Source of the DNA: Pseudomonadota bacterium
GTDB lineage: Bacteria > Pseudomonadota > Gammaproteobacteria > Burkholderiales > Burkholderiaceae_C
DNA: 64,000 nt
Direction: 5' to 3'
NCBI GenBank assembly: GCA_018241185.1
Contig: JAFEEH010000215.1
Coordinates: forward strand, 23,856 to 87,855
Part shown: piece by piece, positions 33,129 to 41,075 of the stretch
Position numbering within the stretch: the first letter of the stretch is position 1
Layout: each line of letters opens with the position of its first letter
Program-made: the position numbers and the translations under genes
Notes under the pieces: generated by a model
What the model was told of the DNA's origin: nothing
The model's input: the letters and a program-made list of their open reading frames with translations, nothing else
The model's database searches: none

Positions 33129-33863
33129 GTGTCCACCGTCCTGCGCCCTCCCCGCCGATCGACCCCGGACGACAGCGGCGCCTTCCGCTCGCGCGCCGAC
33201 GAGGTCTACGCCCAGCTCAAGCGCGACGTGGCCGAATTCAAGTTCGTGCCGGGCGACCGCTTCACCGAGAACGAGATCAGCGAACGCCTCGGCGTGTCGC
33301 GCACGCCGGTGCGCCAGGCGCTGTTCCGCCTGCAGCAGGAAGGCTTCGTCGAGGTGCTGTTTCGCAGCGGCTGGCGTGTGCTGCCCTTCGACTTCGACCA
33401 GTTCGAGCAGCTCTACGACCTGCGCATGGTGCTGGAGACCACCGCGGCGCACCGCCTCTGCGAGAGCGACCGCCGCATCGACCGCGCGCTGCTGGATTCG
33501 CTGATGGGCATCTGGCTGGTGCCTGCGGCCGATCGCAGCGCTGACGGCGTGCAGGTGGCGCAGTGGGACGAGGGCTTTCACTGCGCGCTGGTCGAGGCGG
33601 CCGGCAACGCCGAGATGGCCCGCGTGCACCGCGACGTGACCGAGCGCATCCGCATCATCCGGCGGCTCGATTTCACGCAGCAGCCGCGCATCGACGCCAC
33701 CTACGACGAGCACGCCAAGATCCTCAAGGCCATCCGCGCCAACCGCGGCGACCAGGCCGCGATGCTGCTGCGCGCGCACATCGAGACCAGCCAGTCGGAA
33801 GTGCGCAAGATCACCTTGCACCAGGTGCATCTGGCGCGCCACGCGGGCCGCGCAGCGCGCTGA
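33129..33863 (+). CDS. GntR family regulator with FCD effector domain
   Basis: A 244-aa GntR/FadR-subfamily repressor: a winged helix at about 20-85 (YAQLKRDVAEFKFVPGDRFTENEISERLGVSRTPVRQALFRLQQEGFVEV) and a helical FCD domain at about 95-235 with the metal/effector His and Asp residues. No ATG is available; GTG 33126 or 33129 must start translation, and I chose 33129. It is the last gene of the BMP operon, 17 nt after the hydrolase. It probably senses a pathway intermediate and may bind the CTTGTATCCAAG boxes upstream of both operons. Confidence 0.82.
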   Translation: MSTVLRPPRRSTPDDSGAFRSRADEVYAQLKRDVAEFKFVPGDRFTENEISERLGVSRTPVRQALFRLQQEGFVEVLFRSGWRVLPFDFDQFEQLYDLRMVLETTAAHRLCESDRRIDRALLDSLMGIWLVPAADRSADGVQVAQWDEGFHCALVEAAGNAEMARVHRDVTERIRIIRRLDFTQQPRIDATYDEHAKILKAIRANRGDQAAMLLRAHIETSQSEVRKITLHQVHLARHAGRAAR

Positions 33864-33993
33864 GCCGGGCCGCGGCACGCGATGCTGCGCATCGCCGCGT
33901 GCGCCGGGTCGGGGTGTGGCCCCCGGGCGGCCCGACCGTCCAGGCCTTCGACGCGGCGGGACCGGTCGGGGATGCCTGTACCCGGTCCCCGGA

Positions 33994-35436
33994 TCAGAAG
34001 CGCGCGCCGATCCAGTCGGCGACGTAGGCGAAGGCGCGGCCTGTGGTGTCGCCGAACTGTCCCGGCGTCTTCGCACAGGGCTGGCAGGGCGCGAAGCCGT
34101 GTGTCGCGCCTTCGACGAACGCGATCGATTTGTCCTGGCTGGCTGCATGCCGGTAGGCGGTCTCGGCCGAGACCAGCCAGTAGTGGCCGGTCATGCCCAT
34201 CACGAGCAGCGGCACCTTCACGCCCTCGACGTTGCCGGGCGTGCTGGTGTACGACGAGTTCCAGGCGATGCCGCTGACCGAGTCTTCGGTGATGCCGTAG
34301 TCGGCGGTCGTGCGCGTCGCGAAGGTGCTCAGGAAGCGCTTCACGGTGGTGTCGAGCGAACCTCCGAGCAGCAGCGGCCTCGCGCGCGCGGTCGCCGCAT
34401 CGGTGACCGCACCCGAGGCTGCGCCGGCAGGCCGTGCGGCCTCGCGGTCGTTGCGCGCGACCACGGCGGGCGTCAGGCCCGAGGGCACGCGCAACGAGTG
34501 GATCACCTCGGTGCTGCGCGTTCCGTCGCCGCGCAGGAGCGTGTAGCGGCCCTGCGTGTGCGAGAGCAGGCCGAGGTCGGGGCGCCACAGCCGGGGCGTG
34601 CGCGTGGCGCCCGGCACGACGAAGGGCTCGTCGTCCGCAAAGGTGCTCCGGCCCTCGGCGATCGCCTGGCGCCGCGCGATGGCACGGTCCACCAGCACGG
34701 TGTTGCGCGCGGCCTGTGCCTGCAGGAAGCGCTGGCGAAAGGCGGCAGAATAGCTGGCGCCCGTGGGCGTGAAGCCGTTGGCCGGCGCGTAGATGTCGAG
34801 CGATGCGTCGGCCGGCATGGCGCCGTCGGCGAGCGATGGGTCGACCGAGGTCAGCACGTTGGCGCCAAGGCCGAAGATCGGATCGAGCAGGACCAGTGCG
34901 TCGGCCGGGCGCAGCGTCGACAGCGTGTCGGGGCAGGGGACGATCTTCTCCGGGCCCTGGCAGGCCTTGACGCCGTTCTCGGCGATGTTCTGGTAGGCGG
35001 CCGCCAGCGGTGCGCCCGAGCTGTGGCCCAGCAGCACCACGTGCTCGATGCCCGGCAGCGTGCGCGCGTAGCGCATGGCCGAGCCGAGATCGAGCAGCGC
35101 CGCATCCCAGTCCATGTCGCGGTCGTCGAGGTCGGGCGCATGGCGCGGATTGGCGGCCAGCACCGTGAAGCCGCGCGAGGCGAGCTGCAGGGTCGATGGA
35201 TGGTCGAGGAAGTCGTTGTTGTCGTGCATCACGACGACCGCCACGCGGCGCGGCGCCACGCCGGCCGGCGGCGTGTAGAGCACGCCGGCCACGCGCGGCG
35301 CGACGCGCACGAACCGGTTGTTGGCGGACGGTGCCTGCGCGTTGGCAAGCGAGGGCAGTCCCAGCGACAGGGCCAGGCCCAGCGAGGCGGCGGCGCGCGC
35401 CAGTGCGCGGCCATCGAAGCGGGACACGGTGCTCAC
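33994..35436 (-). CDS. Secreted alpha/beta hydrolase
   Basis: A 480-aa alpha/beta-hydrolase-fold protein with an N-terminal signal peptide (LARAAASLGLALSLGLPSLANAQA). The nucleophile elbow is GHSSGA (in HVVLLGHSSGAPLAAAY) and the catalytic His probably lies in EGATHGFAPC near the C terminus; VVVMHDNNDFL is the oxyanion strand region. Several Cys pairs suggest a periplasmic or secreted enzyme. The GTG start at 35436 overlaps the stop of the Bug gene (GTGA), so it is the last gene of an operon with that binding protein and a FAD monooxygenase, and may hydrolyse an ester or amide substrate before or after uptake. Confidence 0.78.
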   Translation of the reverse strand: MSTVSRFDGRALARAAASLGLALSLGLPSLANAQAPSANNRFVRVAPRVAGVLYTPPAGVAPRRVAVVVMHDNNDFLDHPSTLQLASRGFTVLAANPRHAPDLDDRDMDWDAALLDLGSAMRYARTLPGIEHVVLLGHSSGAPLAAAYQNIAENGVKACQGPEKIVPCPDTLSTLRPADALVLLDPIFGLGANVLTSVDPSLADGAMPADASLDIYAPANGFTPTGASYSAAFRQRFLQAQAARNTVLVDRAIARRQAIAEGRSTFADDEPFVVPGATRTPRLWRPDLGLLSHTQGRYTLLRGDGTRSTEVIHSLRVPSGLTPAVVARNDREAARPAGAASGAVTDAATARARPLLLGGSLDTTVKRFLSTFATRTTADYGITEDSVSGIAWNSSYTSTPGNVEGVKVPLLVMGMTGHYWLVSAETAYRHAASQDKSIAFVEGATHGFAPCQPCAKTPGQFGDTTGRAFAYVADWIGARF

Positions 35437-36395
35437 TCCGCGCTGATGTGGCCGCGCTGGACCACGCCGGCCCAGCGCTGGGCGTCCTTCTGGATGAGCG
35501 TTGCGAACTCCGCCGGTGTCGAACTGGCCGGCACCATGCCCTGTGCCTCGAAGGACTTGGCGACCTGCGGCTGCTTGAGCACCGCAGTGATCTCGCGGTT
35601 CAACCGCTGCACCACGTCCGGCGGCGTGCCCTTGGGTGCGAGCACGCCGTACCACATGTCGACGTTGTCGACGGCCACGCCGGCCTCGGCCAGCGTGGGC
35701 ACCTCGGGCAGCTGCGGCAGGCGCTTCGCGCTGCCCGTCGCCAGGGCCCTGAGCTTGCCCGCCTGGATGTGCGGCAGCGCCACGTGCACCGGCAGGAACA
35801 TGGCGTCGATGCGGCCGCCGAGCAGGTCGGTCACGGCGCCGGCGGTGCCCTTGTAGGGCACGTGCAGCAACTCGGTGCCGGTGCCCTGCATGAGCAGCGC
35901 CATCGACAGATGGTGCGGCGTGCCGACGCCCGGTGTGGCGTAGGTCAGCTTGCCGGGCTGTGCCTTGGCGGAGGCGATCAGCTGCGCCAGGGTGGTGGCC
36001 TTCTGCGTCTGCGGGTTGGTCACCAGCAGCAGCGTGCCCCAGGAGGTGAGGGTGACGGGCGTGAAGTCGGCGACGGGGTCGTAGGCCAGCGACTTGTACA
36101 GGCTTTTGTTCATCACCAGCGTGTTGACCTGCACCATCAGGGTGTAGCCGTCGGGTTTGGCGCGGGCCACCTTCTCGCTGCCGATGTTGCCGCTCGCGCC
36201 GGGGATGTTGTCAACCACCACCGGCTGGCCCAGTGCCTGCGGCAGCTGCGCCGACAGCTGGCGGGCGATGAGGTCGATGCCGGTGCCCGGCGTGTAGGGC
36301 ACCACCAGCGTGATGGGCTGGTCTGGCCAGGCATGGGCAACCATCGCACCGGCGGCAGTGACGAGGGCGGCGAGGGCGCGGACGAGAAGGCGCAT
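35433..36395 (-). CDS. Bug/TctC family periplasmic solute-binding protein
   Basis: A 320-aa Bug-family binding protein with signal peptide (MRLLVRALAALVTAAGAMVAHA). Landmarks are QPITLVVPYTPGTGIDLIAR, VDNIPGASGNIGSEKVARAKPDGYTL and HVPYKGTAGAVTDLLGGRID. ATG 36395 has GGAG 9 nt upstream; the frame continues far upstream but without homology. It lies between the FAD monooxygenase and the secreted hydrolase genes on the same strand and is the fourth orphan Bug protein of the window. Confidence 0.9.
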   Translation of the reverse strand: MRLLVRALAALVTAAGAMVAHAWPDQPITLVVPYTPGTGIDLIARQLSAQLPQALGQPVVVDNIPGASGNIGSEKVARAKPDGYTLMVQVNTLVMNKSLYKSLAYDPVADFTPVTLTSWGTLLLVTNPQTQKATTLAQLIASAKAQPGKLTYATPGVGTPHHLSMALLMQGTGTELLHVPYKGTAGAVTDLLGGRIDAMFLPVHVALPHIQAGKLRALATGSAKRLPQLPEVPTLAEAGVAVDNVDMWYGVLAPKGTPPDVVQRLNREITAVLKQPQVAKSFEAQGMVPASSTPAEFATLIQKDAQRWAGVVQRGHISAE

Positions 36396-36436
36396 GGTTC
36401 GTTGTCTCCGTTCTTCGAAAAATGGGACGCGATGCG

Positions 36437-37708
36437 TCAGAGGTAGGACGCGCGTTCGCGCAGGGCGGCCGGCGCGTAGCCGGCCACGCGCTTGTAGTTG
36501 TCCGAGATGGCCTGCAGTTCGGCCTGGCTCACGACGGCGTCGAGGTTGTCGAAGCGCTGGCCGCGGGCGCGTTCGTACACCTCGCGCAGGATGGCGTCGG
36601 GCGGGTTGGTGCGGTTGGTGAGCACCACGTTGGTGGTGGCCGGCACGCGTTCCGTGTCGTAGCTGTGCAGCGCCGCGGCGCCCACGCCTTCGCGCTTGAG
36701 GGCACCAGCCAGCACCCGCGCATCGATGATGGCCTGGCCGGCGCCGTTGGAGCCGCGCGGCACCATGGGGTGCGCTGCGTCGCCCAGCAGCGTCATACGG
36801 CCGTGCGTCCAGCGTGGCAGCGGGTCCTGGTCGACCATCGGGTACTCGAGGATGGTGTCCGAGGCGCGGATCAGCGCCGGCACGTCCAGCCAGTCGAAGT
36901 GCCAGTCGGCGAACACGGGCAGGAAGTCCTCCAGGCGGCCCGCACGGCTCCAGTCGCGCATCGCGGGCTGGTCCGCGTGGATCTCTGCCACCCAGTTCAC
37001 CAGCTGGCGGCCCTGGCCGTCGACGTTGTCGCGGATCGGGTAGATGACCATCTTGCCGACCGCGAGCCAGCCTGCGCGCACCATGCTCGCGCCCGACAGG
37101 AAGGGCTCCCACACCGCCGTGCCGCGCCACATGTTGACGCCCGAGTAGCGTGGCGCGCCCTCGTCGGGGTAGAGCTGCTTGCGCAGCACCGAATGGATGC
37201 CGTCGCAGCCCACCGCCACCGCACCGCGCACCGGCGCGTGGCCATCGGCGAAGTGCACCGTCACGCCGCCGTCGTCCTGCGTGACGCCGGTGCATCGGTG
37301 GTTGCACATCACGCTGTCGGGGCCGAGGCGGGCGAGCGTTTCGCGCAGCAGCACCGTCTGCAGGTCGCCGCGGTGGATCGAATACTGCGGCCAGTCGTAG
37401 CCCGCATGCTGCCCGGCCGCTTCGCGAAAGACGAGTTGCCCGTGCTCGGTGAAGAAGATCGATTCGCGCGTGCGCACGCCCACGGCATCGAGTGCATCGA
37501 GCAGGCCCAGCTCGGCCAGCTCGCGCACGGCATGCGGCAGCAGGTTGATGCCCACGCCCAGGGGCCGCAGCTCGGGCACCGCTTCGTACACGCGGCAGGG
37601 GATGCCGGCCTGGTGCAGGCTCAGCGCGAGGGTCAGGCCGCCGATGCCGGCGCCGAGGATGAGCACCGACGGGTTCGCCGGCAAGGCGGAAGAGGAGGAG
37701 GGGTTCAT
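36437..37708 (-). CDS. FAD-dependent monooxygenase (salicylate hydroxylase-like)
   Basis: A 423-aa class A flavoprotein monooxygenase. FAD-binding GAGIGG (19-24), the VGCDGIHSVLRKQL motif and LLGDAAHPMVPRGSNGAGQAI are all present. Such enzymes hydroxylate aromatic or heteroaromatic acids with NAD(P)H and O2. I start it at ATG 37708, at the last Met before the FAD motif. The following Bug and hydrolase genes are probably co-transcribed, and the divergent LysR gene should regulate the set. The substrate is unknown. Confidence 0.82.
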   Translation of the reverse strand: MNPSSSSALPANPSVLILGAGIGGLTLALSLHQAGIPCRVYEAVPELRPLGVGINLLPHAVRELAELGLLDALDAVGVRTRESIFFTEHGQLVFREAAGQHAGYDWPQYSIHRGDLQTVLLRETLARLGPDSVMCNHRCTGVTQDDGGVTVHFADGHAPVRGAVAVGCDGIHSVLRKQLYPDEGAPRYSGVNMWRGTAVWEPFLSGASMVRAGWLAVGKMVIYPIRDNVDGQGRQLVNWVAEIHADQPAMRDWSRAGRLEDFLPVFADWHFDWLDVPALIRASDTILEYPMVDQDPLPRWTHGRMTLLGDAAHPMVPRGSNGAGQAIIDARVLAGALKREGVGAAALHSYDTERVPATTNVVLTNRTNPPDAILREVYERARGQRFDNLDAVVSQAELQAISDNYKRVAGYAPAALRERASYL

Positions 37709-37799
37709 GGCGGATGTGGGGTTTGCGGCGCGCCGGCGGGCGCAGCGATGTCTCTGGCCGTATTGGGACCGGAAATGAGCCATATGGGAAATTTAGATG

Positions 37800-37815
37800 T
37801 GATATGGATTTATCA
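37800..37815. promoter_or_regulatory. TGATA-N6-TATCA dyad in front of a LysR gene
   Basis: A perfect 5-bp inverted repeat with a 6-nt spacer ends 9 nt before the LysR start at 37825, in the 116-bp spacer shared with the divergent monooxygenase operon. Its position suits an autoregulatory LysR site. Confidence 0.4.
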
Positions 37816-37824
37816 TGAACGGTT

Positions 37825-38739
37825 ATGAACATGAGCACCCGGCAGATGCGGGCCTTCCTCGAGGTTGCGCGGGTGGGCAACTTCACCCGGGCCGCCGAGC
37901 AGGCCCACATCACGCAGGCGGGCCTGAGCATCCTGATTCGCGAGATGGAGCGCCAGCTCGGCGCGCGCCTGTTCGATCGCACCACGCGCATGGTCAGCCT
38001 CACGGCCGCCGGGCGGCGCCTGCTGCCGGTGGTGGAGCGGCTGGTCACCGAACTCGACGAGGTGGCCACGCAACTCGGGGCCGAGGGCGACGCCGCGCGC
38101 CAGACGCTGCGGGTGGCGGCCACGCCGCTGGTGTCCTCGCATCTGCTGCCGCAGGTCTTCGCGGCCTTTCGCGCGGCGCACCCGGGCACCACGCTGCGCC
38201 TGTTCGATGCCGACCTGCGGGATGTCGAGACGCTGGTGGCCAGCGGCGATGCGGACCTGGGCCTGGGTTTCTTCTTCCGCGCAGGGCCCGGTCTGGAACG
38301 GGTGCCGGTCGGGCGCTTCGAGCTGATGCGCGTCTCACCCCTCGGTGAGGGCGCGCGCACCGGCGAGGGTCGCGCCGCGGCCACGGTGCCGTGGTCTTCG
38401 CTGCGGGGCGTGCCGCTCATCGGCCTGCCGGCCGGCAACCCGATCCAGAAGGTGATCGACCGTCAGCTCGCCGAACTGGGACTGGCCGGCGCGCAGGCCG
38501 GCGCCTTCAATTTCTTCGGCACCCTCATCTCGATGGTTGAAGCGGGCTTCGGCACCGCGGTGATGCCCACCTTCGCGATGGCCGCGTGCCGCCGGCACCG
38601 GGTGCACACGGCGGTTCTGGCGAAGCCGCGGGTGAGCATGGAGTTCTACCGCCTCACCAAGCGGGGGGTCCACGAGACCGATGCGATGCGCGCGTTCAGC
38701 GCGGCGCTGGCGAAGGCGCTGCCTGCGCTGTCGCGCTAG
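37825..38739 (+). CDS. LysR family transcriptional regulator
   Basis: A 304-aa LysR-type regulator. Residues 3-65 form the winged helix (MSTRQMRAFLEVARVGNFTRAAEQAHITQAGLS...MERQLGARLFDRTTRMVSLTAAG); the rest is the effector-binding domain. It is divergent from the FAD-monooxygenase/Bug/hydrolase operon, which it most likely activates. Its 3' end is convergent with xth, and both stop codons lie in one hairpin. Confidence 0.9.
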   Translation: MNMSTRQMRAFLEVARVGNFTRAAEQAHITQAGLSILIREMERQLGARLFDRTTRMVSLTAAGRRLLPVVERLVTELDEVATQLGAEGDAARQTLRVAATPLVSSHLLPQVFAAFRAAHPGTTLRLFDADLRDVETLVASGDADLGLGFFFRAGPGLERVPVGRFELMRVSPLGEGARTGEGRAAATVPWSSLRGVPLIGLPAGNPIQKVIDRQLAELGLAGAQAGAFNFFGTLISMVEAGFGTAVMPTFAMAACRRHRVHTAVLAKPRVSMEFYRLTKRGVHETDAMRAFSAALAKALPALSR

Positions 38740-38756
38740 GGGATGAACATCCCTAG
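38736..38756. terminator. Possible two-way hairpin between LysR and xth
   Basis: CTAGGGGATG-AA-CATCCCTAG forms a 9-bp stem with one bulged G and contains the stop codons of both convergent genes. There is no T tract on either side, so termination is a guess. Confidence 0.35.
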
Positions 38757-39556
38757 ACCGTGAACGCGTAGTCCACCGTGATCGGCGCGTGGTCGCTGAA
38801 CTTGATGGTCTTGAAGATGTGCTCGCTGCGCGCGAGCTGCGCCAGCGCCGGGGTGGCGAGGTGGTAGTCCAGCCGCCAGCCCACGTTCTTTGCGTAGGCC
38901 TGGCCGCGGTTGCTCCACCACGTGTAGCAGGCGTCGGTGGTGTCGGGCTGCAGGTGCCGGTACACGTCGACCAGGCCGGCGCCTTCGGCACCGGCGTCGA
39001 GCAGGCGCGTCATCCAGGCGCGCTCCTCGGGCAGGAAGCCGCTGTTCTTCTGGTTGCCTTTCCAGTTCTTGAGGTCGGCCTCCTTGTGGGCGATGTTGAT
39101 GTCGCCGCACAGGATGAACTCGCGGCCCTGCTTGAGCGCGACGAGGTAGGGCATGAAGCCTGCGAGGAAGCGGAACTTGGCGGCCTGCCGCTCCTCGCCC
39201 GAACTGCCGCTGGGGAAGTAGCAGCTGATGATCGACAGCTTGCGCGTGGGCGTGTCGAAGCGCAGCTCCAGGTAGCGGCCTTCGGCATCGAACTCGGCGT
39301 CGCCCCAGCCGACGACGACGTCGCTGGGAGCGTGCTTGGTGTAGATCGCCGTGCCGGCGTAGCCCTTCTTCTCGGCGAAGTGGAAGTGGCCCTTGAGCCC
39401 GGCCATTTCTTCGAAGCGGCCCTCCACGTCGCTGGCCGAGACGCGGATCTCCTGCATGCAAATACAATCCGGCGCCGTTTCGGCGACCCAGTCGGCCACG
39501 CCCTTGGTGGCGGCCGAGCGCAGGCCGTTGAGGTTGAGGCTGGTCAGTTTGAACAC
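38753..39556 (-). CDS. xth: Exodeoxyribonuclease III (AP endonuclease)
   Basis: A 267-aa exodeoxyribonuclease III of the EEP superfamily: it cleaves DNA at abasic sites and removes 3' blocks in base-excision repair. Motifs in order: LNLNGLRSA, catalytic Glu in CMQEIRV, GYAGTAIYTK, GDINIAHKEADLKNW, WRLDYHLAT and the catalytic SDHAPITVDY near the end. It starts at GTG 39556; no ATG is close. The gene is divergent from pyrE with only 15 nt between start codons, so its promoter must lie inside pyrE or use that tiny gap. Confidence 0.92.
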   Translation of the reverse strand: MFKLTSLNLNGLRSAATKGVADWVAETAPDCICMQEIRVSASDVEGRFEEMAGLKGHFHFAEKKGYAGTAIYTKHAPSDVVVGWGDAEFDAEGRYLELRFDTPTRKLSIISCYFPSGSSGEERQAAKFRFLAGFMPYLVALKQGREFILCGDINIAHKEADLKNWKGNQKNSGFLPEERAWMTRLLDAGAEGAGLVDVYRHLQPDTTDACYTWWSNRGQAYAKNVGWRLDYHLATPALAQLARSEHIFKTIKFSDHAPITVDYAFTV

Positions 39557-39571
39557 GACGAGGAATTCCCG

Positions 39572-40252
39572 ATGGCTGAGGTGAAAACGGATGGGGCGCT
39601 GGCGCAGGACTTCGTGCAGTTCGCGCTCGATGCCGGTGTGCTGCGCTTCGGCCAGTTCAAGACCAAGGCCGGGCGCATGAGCCCCTATTTCTTCAACGCG
39701 GGGCTGTTCAACGACGGCGCCCGCATCGCGCGGCTGGCGGAATTCTATGCAGCGCGCCTGATCGCATCGGGCCTCGAGTTCGACATGATCTTCGGCCCCG
39801 CGTACAAGGGCATCCCGCTGGGCGCCACCGTGGCGGCCGAGTTGGCGCGCCGGGGCCGCAACGTGCCCTTCGCCTACAACCGCAAGGAAGCCAAGGACCA
39901 TGGCGAGGGCGGCACGCTCGTCGGTGCGTCCCTGCAGGGACGCGTGCTCATCGTCGACGACGTGATGTCGGCCGGGACGGCCGTGCGCGAGTCGATCGCG
40001 ACCATCCGCGCCGCCGGCGCCACGCCGCACGCGGTCGCCATCGCGCTCGACCGCCAGGAGATGGCGACCGAGAACGGGGTGGACGTGCCGCACAGTGCCG
40101 TGCAATATGTCCGCAATCAACTCGGCATGCAGGTGATTGCCATCGCCACGCTGGACGACTTGCTAGAGTATCTGGACCAGCACGCGAGCGACGAACTGCG
40201 TGCCCATCGCGAGGGAGTGTTGGCGTACCGCTCGCGCTACGGCGCGGCCTGA
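39572..40252 (+). CDS. pyrE: Orotate phosphoribosyltransferase
   Basis: A 226-aa enzyme of pyrimidine synthesis that joins orotate and PRPP to give OMP. Visible are the substrate loop region FGQFKTKAGRMSPYFFNAG, the flexible-loop segment NRKEAKDHGEGG and the PRPP-binding VLIVDDVMSAGTAVRES. AGGA lies upstream of ATG 39572. The length is normal. It is divergent from xth and followed 23 nt later by the DUF4124 gene. Confidence 0.95.
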   Translation: MAEVKTDGALAQDFVQFALDAGVLRFGQFKTKAGRMSPYFFNAGLFNDGARIARLAEFYAARLIASGLEFDMIFGPAYKGIPLGATVAAELARRGRNVPFAYNRKEAKDHGEGGTLVGASLQGRVLIVDDVMSAGTAVRESIATIRAAGATPHAVAIALDRQEMATENGVDVPHSAVQYVRNQLGMQVIAIATLDDLLEYLDQHASDELRAHREGVLAYRSRYGAA

Positions 40253-40275
40253 TGCCGTCCTGACCCGGAGACACC

Positions 40276-40971
40276 GTGCCGCTCAACGACCGTCCCGTCC
40301 TTTCCGTTCATGGCCTCGCGCTGGGAGCCTGTGCCCTGCTGATCCAGGGGGCTGCCTGGGCGCAGCAGAACCAGGGGCCGGCCAACGCCGGCGGCATCTA
40401 CAGCTGCGTGGACGCCAGCGGTCGCACCATCACCTCCGACCGGCCCATCCCGTCCTGCTTCGACCGGGAACAGGTCGAACTCACGCCCAGCGGCACCGTG
40501 CGCCGCCGCATCGAGCCGCGCTACACGGCGCGCGAGCTGGAACAGCGCGAGGCGCGCCAGCGCGAGGCCGACCAGGCAGCCCTGCGTGCGCGCGAGGAGC
40601 GGCGCCGCGAGCGCGCGCTGCTCATCCGCTACCCCAACGTCGCGACGCATGAACGCGAGCGTGCCGAAGCAATGACGCAGATCGACGCCGTGATCGGTGC
40701 CGCGCGCAAACGCCTGAGCGAACTGGCCGAAGAGCGCCGCAAGATCGACGGCGAGATGGAGTTCTACAAGAAGGACCCGAGCAAGGCGCCGGCGTCGCTG
40801 CGCCGCCAGGTCGACGACAACGACCAGAGCGTGGCGGTGCAGAACCGCTTCATCGGCGAACAGGACGCCGAGAAGCGCCGGGTGAACGCCCGCTTCGACG
40901 AGGAGCGTGCGCGCCTGGTGCAGCTGTGGTCACCCGAAAACGGCGGCACGGCGCAGCGCCCGGCGCCGTGA
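40276..40971 (+). CDS. DUF4124 domain periplasmic protein
   Basis: A 231-aa exported protein of unknown role. After a GTG start (GGAG 6 nt upstream) come a signal peptide (ALGACALLIQGAAWAQ), a DUF4124-type segment (IYSCVDASGRTITSDRPIPSC, with paired Cys) and a long charged region (about 85-215) rich in Arg, Glu and Gln that is probably coiled coil. It follows pyrE closely and is likely co-transcribed. It is convergent with gatB, with repeat copy C between them. Confidence 0.75.
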   Translation: MPLNDRPVLSVHGLALGACALLIQGAAWAQQNQGPANAGGIYSCVDASGRTITSDRPIPSCFDREQVELTPSGTVRRRIEPRYTARELEQREARQREADQAALRAREERRRERALLIRYPNVATHERERAEAMTQIDAVIGAARKRLSELAEERRKIDGEMEFYKKDPSKAPASLRRQVDDNDQSVAVQNRFIGEQDAEKRRVNARFDEERARLVQLWSPENGGTAQRPAP

Positions 40972-41002
40972 GCCGGGCCGGCCTGCGCCGCGCTTTGCTC
41001 AC

Positions 41003-41059
41003 TTTTTGATAGCTGCTCGCGCCCGCCCGGCGGGCGTTACAGGCACTTTTTGCTTGAAA
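41003..41059 (+). repeat. Dispersed GATAGCTG-type repeat, copy C
   Basis: TTTTTGATAGCTGCTC is followed by the stem GCGCCCG / CGGGCGT with a 5-nt loop, then TTACAGGC and TTGCTTGAAA. It lies between the convergent ends of the DUF4124 gene and gatB, like copy A between its genes. Confidence 0.8.
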
Positions 41060-41075
41060 GTGCCGAGCAAGCTGG

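Noticed and set aside
19217-33863. A cyanuric acid hydrolase (AtzD/TrzD) to complete the atz pathway
   Set aside because: None of the encoded proteins in the window resembles the AtzD family; the pathway start is left open.
35437-35655. N-terminal extension of the alpha/beta hydrolase
   Set aside because: The extension overlaps the Bug gene in another frame, while GTG 35436 is followed directly by a signal peptide and overlaps the Bug stop in the usual coupled manner.
36396-38438. Upstream extension of the Bug gene frame giving a 1001-codon reading frame
   Set aside because: It overlaps the monooxygenase and LysR genes in other frames and shows no homology; the Bug signal peptide starts at ATG 36395 with a good ribosome binding site.
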